A stretch of 64,000 bases of DNA from Pseudomonas viridiflava (GTDB lineage: Bacteria; Pseudomonadota; Gammaproteobacteria; Pseudomonadales; Pseudomonadaceae). Positions 25,502 through 34,731 of this stretch are shown here, in pieces (positions within the stretch are counted from its first letter, which is position 1; each line of letters starts with the position of its first letter). The stretch is from positions 1 through 64,000 of the forward strand of contig NZ_UPSE01000346.1 of the NCBI RefSeq assembly GCF_900573885.1. Direction: 5' to 3'. The translations under genes and the position numbers were made by a program. Below the pieces are notes generated by a model. That model worked only from the letters and a program-made list of their open reading frames with translations. It did not search any database and had not been told where the DNA came from.

Positions 25502-26647
25502 ATGGCAGTTAAGGTTCTGGTGGTAGACGATTCCGGCTTTTTCCGCCGGCGTGTTTCGGAGATTCTCTCCGCAGACTCGAATATCCAGGTCGTCGGCACT
25601 GCCACCAATGGTCGTGAAGCCATTGATCAGGCCCTGGCGCTCAAGCCGGACGTGATCACCATGGACTACGAAATGCCGATGATGGATGGCATTACCGCCG
25701 TGCGTCACATCATGCAGCGCTGTCCCACTCCCGTTCTCATGTTCTCCTCGCTCACCCACGAAGGCGCGCGCGTCACGCTCGATGCGCTGGATGCCGGTGC
25801 GGTGGATTTCCTGCCGAAAAACTTCGAAGACATCTCGCGCAACCCCGAGAAGGTCAAACAGCTGCTGTGCGAAAAGGTGCATACCATCGCCCGCAGTAAC
25901 CGTCGCTACAGCGGCATGCCGGCTGCTGCGCCAGCGCCGGCGCCGAGTCATGCGCCGGCCCATGCTCCGGCTGCCAGTTCCACCAGCACCGCCACCAGCA
26001 GCTCGCCCGCGCGCCCGGCGCCGGTTGCGCCGCGGCCGGCTGCTGCGGCGCCTGCTGCAAGCTCCAGCGCAGCGCCCAAGCGCAAACCGTACAAGCTGTT
26101 GGCCATCGGCACCTCCACCGGCGGCCCGGTTGCCCTGCAACGCGTGCTGACCCAGCTGCCTGCCAATTTCCCCGCGCCCATCGTGCTGATTCAGCACATG
26201 CCGGCGGCGTTTACCAAAGCGTTTGCCGAGCGATTGGACAAGCTGTGCAAAATCAGCGTCAAGGAAGCGGAAGACGGCGACCAACTGCGCCCTGGCCTGG
26301 CCTTGCTGGCACCCGGCGGTAAACAAATGATGGTCGACGGCCGTGGCACGGTGAAAATCCTGCCGGGCGACGAGCGCCTTAACTACCGCCCGTGCGTGGA
26401 CATCACCTTCGGCTCCGCCTCCAAAGCCTATGGCGACAAAGTGCTCGCCGTGGTGCTCACCGGCATGGGCGCCGACGGCCGCGAAGGCGCGCGCCTGCTC
26501 AAACAGGGTGGCAGTCAGGTGTGGGCGCAGGATGAAGCCAGTTGCGTGATTTACGGCATGCCCATGGCCATCGTGAAAGCCAACCTCGCAGACGCGGTTT
26601 ACAGCCTTGATGACATCGGTCGACACCTGGTGGAGGCCTGTGTCTGA
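25502..26647 (+). CDS. cheB: Chemotaxis methylesterase CheB
   Basis: 381-residue receptor methylesterase and glutamine deamidase. The receiver domain (1-125) has Asp55 in [11 protein letters not shown]. An Ala/Pro/Ser linker (about 140-190) leads to the catalytic domain with Ser in [11 protein letters not shown], His in IQHMPAAFT and Asp in [14 protein letters not shown]. The linker is longer than in enteric CheB. It ends one base into motC. The matching CheR gene is not here; in Pseudomonas it lies in another flagellar cluster. Confidence 0.96.
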   Translation: MAVKVLVVDDSGFFRRRVSEILSADSNIQVVGTATNGREAIDQALALKPDVITMDYEMPMMDGITAVRHIMQRCPTPVLMFSSLTHEGARVTLDALDAGAVDFLPKNFEDISRNPEKVKQLLCEKVHTIARSNRRYSGMPAAAPAPAPSHAPAHAPAASSTSTATSSSPARPAPVAPRPAAAAPAASSSAAPKRKPYKLLAIGTSTGGPVALQRVLTQLPANFPAPIVLIQHMPAAFTKAFAERLDKLCKISVKEAEDGDQLRPGLALLAPGGKQMMVDGRGTVKILPGDERLNYRPCVDITFGSASKAYGDKVLAVVLTGMGADGREGARLLKQGGSQVWAQDEASCVIYGMPMAIVKANLADAVYSLDDIGRHLVEACV

Positions 26648-27387
26648 TGGATGTACTCAGCCTTATCGGGGTGATTCTGGCGTTTGTCGCGATTCTGGGG
26701 GGTAACTACCTGGAGGGCGGTCACGTCGGCGCACTGGTCAATGGCCCGGCTTTTCTGATTGTGGTGGGCGGCACCCTGGGCGCAGCGTTTCTGCAGACGC
26801 CAATGTCGGTGTTCAAGCGTTCGCTGGCCGTGGTGCGCTGGATTTTTTTCCCGCCGCGCATCGACCTGGCGGGCGGCATCAACCGTGTGGTTGGCTGGAG
26901 CATGACGGCGCGAAAGGAAGGCTTGCTCGGCCTGGAAGCCGTCGCTGACGTCGAGGCCGATCCGTACGCGCGCAAAGGTTTGCAACTGCTGGTGGACGGC
27001 GCCGAGCCCGAAGCCATTCGCAGCATTCTTGAGGTCGACCTGTACACCCAGGAAGGCCGCGATATTCAGGCTGCAAAAGTGTTCGACAGCATGGGCGGTT
27101 ATTCGCCCACCATCGGCATCATCGGCGCGGTGATGGGCCTGATTCACGTGATGGGCAATCTGGCGGACCCGAGCATGCTGGGCAGCGGGATTGCCGTGGC
27201 GTTTGTCGCGACTATTTACGGTGTGGCGCTGGCCAACCTGTTTTTCCTGCCAGTGGGCAACAAGCTCAAGGCCATTGCCATGCGCCAGTCGCGTTACCGG
27301 GAAATGCTCCTGGAAGGCATCCTCTCGATTGCCGAGGGTGAGAATCCGCGCTCCATCGAGCTCAAGCTGCAAGGCTTCATGGACTAA
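26647..27387 (+). CDS. motC: Flagellar stator protein MotC (MotA family)
   Basis: 246-residue inner-membrane stator subunit with four membrane segments: two near the N-terminus and two at about residues 150-205 (GGYSPTIGIIGAVMGLIHVM). The cytoplasmic loop contacts FliG. It pairs with motD. Pseudomonas usually has two stators; MotAB would lie elsewhere, and MotCD supports swarming at high load in P. aeruginosa. Confidence 0.95.
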   Translation: MDVLSLIGVILAFVAILGGNYLEGGHVGALVNGPAFLIVVGGTLGAAFLQTPMSVFKRSLAVVRWIFFPPRIDLAGGINRVVGWSMTARKEGLLGLEAVADVEADPYARKGLQLLVDGAEPEAIRSILEVDLYTQEGRDIQAAKVFDSMGGYSPTIGIIGAVMGLIHVMGNLADPSMLGSGIAVAFVATIYGVALANLFFLPVGNKLKAIAMRQSRYREMLLEGILSIAEGENPRSIELKLQGFMD

Positions 27388-27401
27388 AGGTCGGGCTCAC
27401 T

Positions 27402-28274
27402 ATGGCGCGTCGGCGGCATCAGGAAGAACACGAAAATCATGAACGTTGGCTGGTGTCCTACGCCGACTTCATTACGCTGCTGTTCGCTTTTTTTGTGGTG
27501 ATGTACTCGATCTCTTCGATCAACGAAGGCAAATACAAAATCCTTTCCGACACGCTGGTGGGCGTCTTCAACCAGCCGGACCGCGCCGTTAAACCGATTC
27601 CAGTGGGCGAGGAACGGCCGCTGACCACGGAGCCGGAGAAGATGCAGGATCAGGAAGAAGCCCAGGGCGATGACCCGAGCAAGGCGTTGCAGGAAATCAG
27701 CGAAGCGGTAAAGGCCGCGTTTGGCGACCTGATCAAGAGCGATGAACTGAAGGTGCGCGGCAACGAGCTGTGGATCGAAATCGAGCTGAATTCCAGCCTG
27801 CTGTTTCCCAGCGGCGATGCGATTCCCAACGACACCGCATTCACCATTATCGAGAAGGTTGCCAAAATTCTGGCACCTTACGAAAATCCGATTCATGTGG
27901 AAGGGTTCACAGATAACCTTCCGATCAAGACCGCGCAATTTCCTACGAACTGGGAGTTGTCTACGGCGCGGGCAGCTAGCATTGTAAGAATGATGGCCAT
28001 GGATGGCGTAAACGCCGGGCGCCTGGCAGCGGTCGGTTATGGAGAGTTTCAGCCAATCGCGGATAACGCGACGGCAGAGGGAAGAGCGCGCAATCGCCGG
28101 GTCGTGCTGGTGGTGTCACGCAACTTGGATGTGCGACGCAGCGTGAGTGGTGTAGGAAGTGGTAATGCCCAGCCAGATGCCGCCTTAGAGCGGGCTGGCA
28201 CACAACCTGCACAACCGCCTGCAGTGCAGCCGCCTTCGGGCGGTGCTGTCAATTCCCCGTCGCCGGCCCCTTAG
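27402..28274 (+). CDS. motD: Flagellar stator protein MotD (MotB family)
   Basis: 290-residue stator subunit. One membrane segment at about residues 18-40 carries the proton-binding Asp (WLVSYADFITLLFAFFVVMY). A periplasmic linker and plug follow, then the OmpA-like peptidoglycan-binding domain (HVEGFTDNLPI, NWELSTARA). The C-terminal 40 residues are Pro/Ala rich. It begins 14 bases after motC. Confidence 0.95.
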   Translation: MARRRHQEEHENHERWLVSYADFITLLFAFFVVMYSISSINEGKYKILSDTLVGVFNQPDRAVKPIPVGEERPLTTEPEKMQDQEEAQGDDPSKALQEISEAVKAAFGDLIKSDELKVRGNELWIEIELNSSLLFPSGDAIPNDTAFTIIEKVAKILAPYENPIHVEGFTDNLPIKTAQFPTNWELSTARAASIVRMMAMDGVNAGRLAAVGYGEFQPIADNATAEGRARNRRVVLVVSRNLDVRRSVSGVGSGNAQPDAALERAGTQPAQPPAVQPPSGGAVNSPSPAP

Positions 28275-28324
28275 GTTGGCGCTTGTTCTCGGTAAGCCCT
28301 TGGTGCGCCGGGAGGATAACGAAC

Positions 28325-29113
28325 ATGAGAGTCTGGGCAGTAGCCAATCAAAAAGGTGGGGTCGGCAAAACCACCACAAGCATCGCACTCGCAGGGCTGT
28401 TGGCCGATGCGGGCAAGCGCGTGGTTGTGGTCGATCTCGATCCACATGGCTCCATGACGAGCTATTTCGGGCATGACCCCGATTCGCTGGAGCACAGCGC
28501 ATTCGACTTGTTCCAGCACCAGGGCAGCGTGCCGCAAGGGTTGCCGGGGCAGCTGCTGTTGCCCACAAGCCATCAACTGATCTCGTTGCTGCCCTCCAGC
28601 ACGGCACTCGCCACCCTTGAGCGTCAGTCGCCAGGGCAGAGCGGCCTGGGCCTGGTGATCGCCAAAAGTCTGGCGCAGCTGTGGGACGACTTCGACCACG
28701 CCATCATCGACAGTCCGCCCTTGCTTGGCGTGCTGATGGTTAATGCGTTGGCGGCCAGCCAACAGCTAGCCATTCCGGTGCAGACTGAATTTCTCGCCGT
28801 GAAAGGCCTGGAGCGCATGGTCAGCACGCTGGCGATGATCAACCGCTCGCGCAAGCAGGCCTTGCCGTACACCATCGTGCCGACTCTGTTCGACCGCCGC
28901 ACCCAGGCCTCGCTGAGCACCTTGCGCACCTTGCGTAATGCTTACCCCGACCACCTGTGGCCAGCCTACATTCCGGTAGATACCCGCCTGCGCGACGCCA
29001 GCCGGGCCGGGCAGACGCCTTCGCAGTTCGACGACAAGAGTCGCGGCGTACTGGCGTATCGGGCGCTGCTCAAACATTTGCTCAGCCACGAACTGTCTGC
29101 GCAGGTCGCATAG
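28325..29113 (+). CDS. parC: ParA-family ATPase, ParC-like chemotaxis positioning protein
   Basis: 262-residue ParA/Soj-type ATPase. Walker A is QKGGVGKTTTS, followed by VVDLDPHGSM and IDSPPLLGVLM. In Vibrio and in P. aeruginosa (PA1462) the protein at this spot localises the chemotaxis array to the old pole. I chose ATG at 28325, preceded by GGGAGG; a start at 28283 would overlap the end of motD's leader without a ribosome site. No ParB or parS-like site is seen, which fits a chemotaxis rather than chromosome role. Confidence 0.88.
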   Translation: MRVWAVANQKGGVGKTTTSIALAGLLADAGKRVVVVDLDPHGSMTSYFGHDPDSLEHSAFDLFQHQGSVPQGLPGQLLLPTSHQLISLLPSSTALATLERQSPGQSGLGLVIAKSLAQLWDDFDHAIIDSPPLLGVLMVNALAASQQLAIPVQTEFLAVKGLERMVSTLAMINRSRKQALPYTIVPTLFDRRTQASLSTLRTLRNAYPDHLWPAYIPVDTRLRDASRAGQTPSQFDDKSRGVLAYRALLKHLLSHELSAQVA

Positions 29114-29200
29114 CATGGCGATTTTTGCTATCAGGGCTGACTCAAGTCTGCGGCGCATGCTGCCGATATATGAGTCAGTCCATTTCACCGGGTTTGTTTT

Positions 29201-30235
29201 ATGAGTCGTCCTACCGCCACCGCTAATCGCCCGCAGCTGGCCTTGCAGTCCTATCTGGACGGCTTGCTGCAGGAAGCGGCTGCCGAACTGGCCGATTCGT
29301 TTCCGGCTGAGCCGGTCAGCCTGGCGGTCGTCGCGCCAGCACCGGCGCCTGCGCCGGCCCGCGCCGTGCAGCCGAGCCCGGCTCCGGCGCCTGCCAGCAA
29401 GCCGGCACCGGTAGCGCTTGAATCCGACGCCGTTTCCCTCGATGAATTCGAAGCCGCCGTACTTGAAGAACAGGTGCGCGATGCGCGTCTGCAAGCGCCG
29501 CCCGTGGCTGCTCGACCCGCTGCGGTAACGCTGGAACGGCCGACGCTGGTTCTGCCTACCCTGGAGATGCCCAAACCGCTGCTGATGCCTACCTTGCTGG
29601 TCGAGCAGGTGGCGCCGGTCGCGGAAAAACCGGTTGAAGTAAAACCCGTCGCTGAAAAACCTGTGGTGCTTGCGCCACCGGTTGTCGAGTCGGTGGTGGA
29701 GCAGCAAATCCAGACCGACATGGCGCCAACGCCGCCACCGTTGAAACTAGACGGTCAGCCGAGCTGGGGCGAAGAGCCGTTCGAGTGCCTGCTGTTCGAC
29801 GTCGCCGGCCTGACGCTCGCTGTGCCGTTGGTGTGTTTGGGCTCGATTTACCCGCTGGTCGGCCAGGAACTGACGCCACTATTTGGCCAGCCCGACTGGT
29901 TCCTCGGTATCCTCCCGTGCCAGGCTGGCAACCTTCGCGTACTCGACACCGCGCGCTGGGTTATGCCGGATCGCTACCGCGATGATTTCCGCCAGGGCTT
30001 GCAGTATGTGATTTCCGTGCAAGGCTACGAATGGGGCCTTGCGGTGCATCAGGTCAGTCGCTCGATTCGCCTGGACCCCAAAGAGGTCAAGTGGCGCAGT
30101 CAGCGCAGCCAGCGTCCGTGGCTGGCCGGTACCGTCATCGAACATATGTGTGCGTTGGTGGATGTGGCCGTTCTGGCCGAATTGATTGCCAGCGGCGCGG
30201 CCAAGCGCTTAGGCAGTGATGGTCGCGTGCAGTAA
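29201..30235 (+). CDS. parP: CheW-domain protein, ParP-like
   Basis: 344 residues: an Ala/Pro/Val-rich region (about 1-190) and a C-terminal CheW-like domain (about 195-335: FECLLFDVAGLTLAVPL, ILPCQAGNLRVLDTARW). In Vibrio ParP binds ParC through its N-terminal part and docks CheA with its CheW-like AIF domain. The PA1463 orthologue occupies the same place. Its likely target, the CheA linker repeats, is encoded in the same operon. Confidence 0.85.
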   Translation: MSRPTATANRPQLALQSYLDGLLQEAAAELADSFPAEPVSLAVVAPAPAPAPARAVQPSPAPAPASKPAPVALESDAVSLDEFEAAVLEEQVRDARLQAPPVAARPAAVTLERPTLVLPTLEMPKPLLMPTLLVEQVAPVAEKPVEVKPVAEKPVVLAPPVVESVVEQQIQTDMAPTPPPLKLDGQPSWGEEPFECLLFDVAGLTLAVPLVCLGSIYPLVGQELTPLFGQPDWFLGILPCQAGNLRVLDTARWVMPDRYRDDFRQGLQYVISVQGYEWGLAVHQVSRSIRLDPKEVKWRSQRSQRPWLAGTVIEHMCALVDVAVLAELIASGAAKRLGSDGRVQ

Positions 30236-30324
30236 CAGATTGAACAGCCCCGCAGCCGGGGCGCTAAAGTAAACGGCGGGGTACACCCGTGCGCCACACC
30301 AGTGGCATTGATGAGGCTAGGGAT

Positions 30325-30804
30325 ATGAAGAAAACGTCCGCGCAAGGTTCCGAAGATCCCATTCTGCAATGGGTGACGTTCCGTCTGGATAACGAAACCT
30401 ACGGCATCAACGTGATGCAGGTGCAGGAAGTGCTGCGCTACACCGAAATCGCCCCGGTACCGGGTGCCCCTAGCTATGTGCTGGGCATCATCAACCTGCG
30501 CGGCAACGTGGTAACCGTGATCGACACCCGCCAGCGCTTCGGCCTGGACTCCGGCTCGGTGACGGACAACACCCGTATCGTCATCATCGAAGCCGACAAA
30601 CAAGTGGTTGGCATCATGGTCGACAGCGTTGCCGAAGTGGTTTACCTGCGCCAGTCGGAAGTGGAAACCGCGCCTAACGTTGGTAACGACGAGTCGGCCA
30701 AGTTCATTCAGGGCGTCTGCAACAAGAACGGCGAACTGCTGATTCTGGTCGAGCTGGACAAAATGATGTCCGAAGAAGAGTGGTCCGAACTGGAGAGCAT
30801 CTGA
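30325..30804 (+). CDS. cheW: Chemotaxis coupling protein CheW
   Basis: 159-residue adaptor that joins CheA P5 to chemoreceptors. Conserved stretch: TFRLDNETYGINVMQVQEVL and GIINLRGNVVTVIDTRQRFG. ATG at 30325 (MKKTSAQGSEDPI) has AGGCTAGGG upstream and matches relatives; an upstream start at 30289 is rejected. A small GC hairpin (GCCCCG/CGGGGC, 30247-30262) lies in the 89-base leader. Confidence 0.96.
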   Translation: MKKTSAQGSEDPILQWVTFRLDNETYGINVMQVQEVLRYTEIAPVPGAPSYVLGIINLRGNVVTVIDTRQRFGLDSGSVTDNTRIVIIEADKQVVGIMVDSVAEVVYLRQSEVETAPNVGNDESAKFIQGVCNKNGELLILVELDKMMSEEEWSELESI

Positions 30805-30807
30805 CCC

Positions 30808-31212
30808 ATGCTCGACATCGCGCTGTTGGTGCTTGCCCTGGCTTGCGTCTCGCTGGGCGGCACCTGCATCTGGCTGGCGGGACGACAGCGAGAATTCGCC
30901 CGTCAGTTCGAACACCAGGCACAGCGCGACGCACTGCGCGACCAGGCCATAAAAGAATTGAAAAAGCGTCTGGATACCTACCTGACCGGTAGCATCCGCA
31001 TGGGTGAAGAGCTCTATGAACTGCGCCGTACCCTGGCGCCGATTCCAGACAAACTCAGCCAGATTGAACAACGCGACCCGAGCAATCTGTCTTTCACTCA
31101 GGCCGCCCGCTTAGTCGGCCTGGGCGCCAGCGTCGACGACCTCACCCAATCCTGCGGTCTGAGTCGCGCCGAGGCGGAACTGGTTAGCAAACTGCATCAA
31201 GCCAAGCGCTAG
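30808..31212 (+). CDS. DUF2802 domain protein
   Basis: 134 residues. One N-terminal membrane anchor (residues 4-24), a charged coiled-coil region (about 25-85) and a C-terminal helix-turn-helix-like segment (AARLVGLGASVDDLTQSCGL). The gene conserves its position after cheW across Pseudomonas (PA1465 in P. aeruginosa), which suggests a motility or polar function, but no function is known to me. It lies 3 bases after cheW and ends the chemotaxis run. Confidence 0.85.
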   Translation: MLDIALLVLALACVSLGGTCIWLAGRQREFARQFEHQAQRDALRDQAIKELKKRLDTYLTGSIRMGEELYELRRTLAPIPDKLSQIEQRDPSNLSFTQAARLVGLGASVDDLTQSCGLSRAEAELVSKLHQAKR

Positions 31213-31224
31213 CAACCCTGTTTT

Positions 31225-31305
31225 TGTAGGAGCCAGCTTGCTGGCGAACCCTGCAAACCTCGGCAATTACCTTTTCCAGGGGTCGCGACCAAGGTCGCTC
31301 CTACA
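31225..31305. repeat. Mixed REP doublet after the chemotaxis operon
   Basis: The left REP (31225-31253: TGTAGGAGCCAGCTTGCTGG) is the same variant as at 9100. The right REP (about 31277-31305) is inverted but of a different variant, GGTCGCGACCAAGGTCGCTC. The outer ends still pair (TGTAGGAGC with GCTCCTACA). It lies between convergent genes and may end both transcripts. Confidence 0.88.
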
Positions 31306-31315
31306 TCTGAAGGTA

Positions 31316-31639
31316 TTAATCCAGCGACCGCTGCGGCGTGACATCTTTCTCGCCGCCATCATCCGGGGTAAAGCCTTCCGGGCATTTCCCTTTCAAGTAC
31401 CACGCAAACGCAATGATCTCTGCGACGCTGCGGTACAGCTCTTCGGGTATCGAGTCGCCCAGCTCCATGCGCGCCAGCAGACGCACCAGGTCGGCGTTCT
31501 CATAAATAGGCACTTCGTACTCACGGGCCAGAGCCAGAATGGCTTCGGCCAGTTCGTCGTCGCCCTTGGCGGTGAGGCTGGGCGCGCTTTTGCCGTCGTA
31601 GTTAAGGGCAATGGCCTGGCGGGGGGCTTCACGTTTCAT
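31316..31639 (-). CDS. Stand-alone FlhB C-terminal domain protein (FlhX-like)
   Basis: 107 residues resembling the cytoplasmic domain of FlhB/YscU after the cleavage site: RQAIALNYDGKSAPSLTAKG matches the AVALKYDPQQGGAPVLLAKG part of FlhB, then VPIYENADLVRLLARMELGD and SIPEELYRSVAEIIAFAWYL. There are no membrane segments and no NPTH. In some bacteria such FlhX proteins can partly replace the FlhB C-terminal fragment. It overlaps the upstream FliK-like gene by 4 bases. Confidence 0.88.
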   Translation of the reverse strand: MKREAPRQAIALNYDGKSAPSLTAKGDDELAEAILALAREYEVPIYENADLVRLLARMELGDSIPEELYRSVAEIIAFAWYLKGKCPEGFTPDDGGEKDVTPQRSLD

Positions 31640-33207
31640 GCTTTTTCATCAATCCAGCGTTGTTCAAGGGTGGTGCGCGGCCCTTGCGGCGGAAGGCCTT
31701 GCTGGCAGGCCAGTTCGCCGACATTCAGGCCGGCAGCAGTCAGCCGGTCGCGCAGGTTGCCCAGTTCGTTATCAATCAATTGCGCGGTGCTGGCGCGTTC
31801 GGCCCACAGCTGGCTGGTAAGGCTGCCGCGCGCCAGTTGCGCCTGTACCTGCAGCGGGCCGAGCGGGGCGATGTCGAACGCCAGCTCGATGCGCCACACC
31901 GGTTCTTGCTGCTGACCTTTCTTGCCGCCTTTGCCTGGCTTCTCTTCCTCTTGCGCATCCTCGCGCTGCATTTTCAATTGCAGCGGCGCCAGGTCTTGCC
32001 CGTTGCGCATGGGAATTTCCATTTGCCAGGTGGTCAGCAGGTTGCCTTCCGGCGTCAGCTGGCTTTGCGCCAGGCTCGACAGCTGATGCGTCTGCAAACG
32101 GGCCACGGCAGCGGCGGCCAGCTTCAGCAGGCCTTCCAGGTCGCCCTCGTTTTCCATTTCCTGCTGCAGCTTGCTTGGCAGCGGGAAGGTCAGGCCTTGC
32201 TGCTTGGCGCCGGTTTGCCCCAGCGCGCCAAGGGCGTTACGCAGGAACACGGGCAGTGCCTGGCCGAGATTGGCGCCAATGGCATTCGGGTTGATGGCCG
32301 CGCCGCTGGGCAGCGCCGGCAGAATTTGTGCGATCAGGCGCAGAAGGTTGGCTTTCATGTCTTGCGGCAGCCCGGCGGTATTGCCGCTGAGCAGCTTGGC
32401 CTCAAGGAACATGCCGCTCTTTTCCAGCGCCTGCGACAGGCCCTTGGAATCGCTCAGTTGCGCGCCGTCGGGCAGCGAACCGAGCAGCTTGTCGATGGCC
32501 GCTCGCATGCCTTCGGGCAGGCCTTCCTTGCCGCTCAAGCCTTGCAGCGACTTCAGCAGATTCTCCAGCGAGCCCTGGCGCGATTGCTGGCTGGCCAGTT
32601 GCTGGCCCAGCTCGAGCTGGTCGAGACGGCCACTTAACGGCAGGAAGGTCAGCGATTGATTACTTTGCACCTGCGCGGTCAGCAGGCTGCCGACGGGCAG
32701 ATTGAGCGGCGTTTCGATTGCAAGCTTGCTGCCCGCCAGCGGGGTGTTGAGCAGGGCGACCAACACTTTATTGAGCAATTGTTGAGTGTGCGGCTGAATG
32801 AAGGGCTGGCTGGATTCGACTTTGCCCTGAATCACCGTGCCGGGCGGCATGGCCTCGCCGTCCAGGCTGGTCAGCGGATTGCCGCCGGCAGCCACCTGCA
32901 TGAGTACGGACAAACGCGTGTCGGAAACTGCCGTCACCGCCACCGTGCTGCCTTGCAGGAGCGGTTGGCTGGTGGTGGCCTGCAGGGTGGCTTGCTGGCC
33001 GCCGTTAACGGTCAGGCGCAGCAGCACTTGCTGGAAATTCTGCGCGAGGTCTTTGACGCTGACCACTTCGGCGGTGGCGCTGTCGCCCACGGCCAGCAGG
33101 TTGCCCAGCGGCTGCAAGAGTTTTACCGCTGCGTCGGTCACCGAGGTGTTCGGGCGCGGCGTCGGCGTAACGGGGGAGAGTGGGCGAGTGCTACTGATTT
33201 CGCTCAT
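31636..33207 (-). CDS. FliK-like hook-length control domain protein
   Basis: 523 residues, Gln/Leu/Ser-rich with a C-terminal Flg_hook-like domain (about 390-500: WRIELAFDIAPLGPLQVQAQ, TAAGLNVGELACQQGLPPQG). It is longer than and diverged from fliK at 9258. Pairing with an FlhB-like C-terminal domain recalls the FliK-FlhB interaction, so the two may form an accessory substrate-switch module; this is inference. ATG at 33207 (MSEISSTRPL) is chosen; codons back to 33300 look non-coding. Confidence 0.82.
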   Translation of the reverse strand: MSEISSTRPLSPVTPTPRPNTSVTDAAVKLLQPLGNLLAVGDSATAEVVSVKDLAQNFQQVLLRLTVNGGQQATLQATTSQPLLQGSTVAVTAVSDTRLSVLMQVAAGGNPLTSLDGEAMPPGTVIQGKVESSQPFIQPHTQQLLNKVLVALLNTPLAGSKLAIETPLNLPVGSLLTAQVQSNQSLTFLPLSGRLDQLELGQQLASQQSRQGSLENLLKSLQGLSGKEGLPEGMRAAIDKLLGSLPDGAQLSDSKGLSQALEKSGMFLEAKLLSGNTAGLPQDMKANLLRLIAQILPALPSGAAINPNAIGANLGQALPVFLRNALGALGQTGAKQQGLTFPLPSKLQQEMENEGDLEGLLKLAAAAVARLQTHQLSSLAQSQLTPEGNLLTTWQMEIPMRNGQDLAPLQLKMQREDAQEEEKPGKGGKKGQQQEPVWRIELAFDIAPLGPLQVQAQLARGSLTSQLWAERASTAQLIDNELGNLRDRLTAAGLNVGELACQQGLPPQGPRTTLEQRWIDEKA

Positions 33208-33238
33208 CGGCGGTTTACAACCTGTCGAAAAAGCCAGC

Positions 33239-33266
33239 TTCGAGGGGCGGGCGTGACATGTATAAT
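33239..33266 (+). promoter_or_regulatory. Candidate sigma-70 promoter of the ccm operon
   Basis: A perfect -10 box TATAAT at 33261-33266 lies 16 bases after a weak -35 (TTCGAG, 33239-33244). It points toward ccmA and lies in the gap between the divergent fliK-like gene and ccmA. Confidence 0.45.
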
Positions 33267-33408
33267 GCCGCCCCGTCCGGGTCGGCCGTGCGAGTGGCAT
33301 GCCTGAGTATAGCGGCCAAGCTTGCCTGGACTTGATAGCAAAAGCAGCGCCAGAACCAGCCCGTCCGGAATTTTCCTCCGGCCCCTTAGCCCGCAGGTCA
33401 GCCTAACC

Positions 33409-34044
33409 TTGAAGAGCCCCTTCCTCGAAGCTGTAGCACTCGCCTGTGAGCGGGACTGGCGCATGCTCTTCGAACACTTGGAGCTGCGTCTGGTGGGCGG
33501 AGAGATGCTGCAAATCAGCGGCCCCAACGGCAGCGGCAAAACCAGCCTGCTGCGCTTGCTTGCCGGGCTGATGCAGCCCACCGCCGGCGAGGTGCTACTC
33601 AATGGCCAGCCACTGGCGACGCAACGCAACGAGCTGGCCCGCAACGTGCTCTGGATCGGCCACGCAGCGGGCATCAAGGGCCTGCTCACCGCGGAAGAAA
33701 ATCTCACCTGGCTCTGTGCCCTGCATCAACCGGCCAGCCGCGACGCCATTTGGCACGCGCTGGAACAGGTGGGCTTGCGCGGTTTTGAAGACGTTCCCTG
33801 TCACACTTTGTCCGCCGGCCAGCAGCGCCGCGTTGCCCTGGCGCGCTTGTACCTGAGCCCGCCGCCGCTGTGGGTGCTGGATGAACCGTTCACCGCGCTG
33901 GATAAAGCCGGCGTTGCCCAGCTTGAATCCCACCTCTCAGCCCATTGCGAGCAGGGCGGCATGGTGCTGCTGACCACGCACCACACCCTCGCGCAGCGGC
34001 CGACCGGTTACCGTGAACTGGACCTGGGGCAGCGCCGCCCATGA
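33409..34044 (+). CDS. ccmA: Cytochrome c maturation ATP-binding protein CcmA
   Basis: 211-residue ABC ATPase of the CcmABC complex, which releases heme-loaded CcmE. Walker A is [11 protein letters not shown], the signature is [15 protein letters not shown], and Walker B is [11 protein letters not shown]. The start is probably TTG at 33409 ([17 protein letters not shown]), as the conserved family N-terminus begins there; upstream starts to 33322 add unlike residues. It overlaps ccmB by 4 bases. Confidence 0.95.
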   Translation: MKSPFLEAVALACERDWRMLFEHLELRLVGGEMLQISGPNGSGKTSLLRLLAGLMQPTAGEVLLNGQPLATQRNELARNVLWIGHAAGIKGLLTAEENLTWLCALHQPASRDAIWHALEQVGLRGFEDVPCHTLSAGQQRRVALARLYLSPPPLWVLDEPFTALDKAGVAQLESHLSAHCEQGGMVLLTTHHTLAQRPTGYRELDLGQRRP

Positions 34045-34712
34045 GCAACGTATTCACCTTGCTGGTCGCCCGCGAAGCGCGCCTGCTGTTCCGCCGTCCG
34101 GCTGAACTCGCCAACCCGCTGGTGTTTTTCGCCATCGTTATTGCGTTGTTCCCGCTGGCCGTTGGCCCGGAAAGCCAACTGCTGCAAACCCTGTCGCCCG
34201 GTTTGATCTGGGTGGCGGCGTTACTGGCGGTGTTGCTCTCGCTCGACGGGCTTTTTCGCAGCGATTTTGAAGACGGTTCTTTAGAACAGTGGGTCCTTTC
34301 GCCGCACCCGTTGGCTCTTCTGGTATTGGCCAAGGTGCTGGCACACTGGCTGTTTTCCGGGCTGGCGCTGGTGCTGCTGGCGCCACTGCTGGCATTGATG
34401 CTGGGGTTGCCGGGCCAATGCATTCCGGTGCTGCTGGCCACTTTATTATTGGGAACACCGGTGCTCAGCCTGTTGGGCGCAGTGGGGGCGGCACTGACCG
34501 TCGGTCTCAAGCGCGGCGGCCTGTTGCTGGCGTTGCTGATTCTTCCGCTTTACATCCCCGTGCTGATTCTCGGCAGCGGGGCGCTGCAAGCCTCGTTGCA
34601 GGGCTTACCAGTGATCGGTTACTTGCTGTGGATGGCCAGCCTTGCTGCCTTGGCCGTTACCCTGACACCTTTTGCGACCGCCGCAGGCCTGGCCATTAGC
34701 GTCGGCGAATAA
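34041..34712 (+). CDS. ccmB: Heme exporter protein CcmB
   Basis: 223-residue, six-membrane-segment permease of CcmABC. Conserved features: [40 protein letters not shown] and the hydrophobic C-terminal half. Start overlaps the ccmA stop. Confidence 0.95.
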   Translation: MSNVFTLLVAREARLLFRRPAELANPLVFFAIVIALFPLAVGPESQLLQTLSPGLIWVAALLAVLLSLDGLFRSDFEDGSLEQWVLSPHPLALLVLAKVLAHWLFSGLALVLLAPLLALMLGLPGQCIPVLLATLLLGTPVLSLLGAVGAALTVGLKRGGLLLALLILPLYIPVLILGSGALQASLQGLPVIGYLLWMASLAALAVTLTPFATAAGLAISVGE

Positions 34713-34731
34713 AAATGACGTGGTTACCCTG

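Noticed and set aside
28325..29113. ParA-like gene considered as a plasmid or chromosome partition gene
   Set aside because: No ParB gene or parS-like repeats nearby; the position between motD and the ParP-like gene matches chemotaxis ParC.
30236..30324. Sigma-28 promoter before cheW (TAAAGT at 30265)
   Set aside because: The -35-like element is present but no GCCGATAA-type -10 follows at the expected distance.
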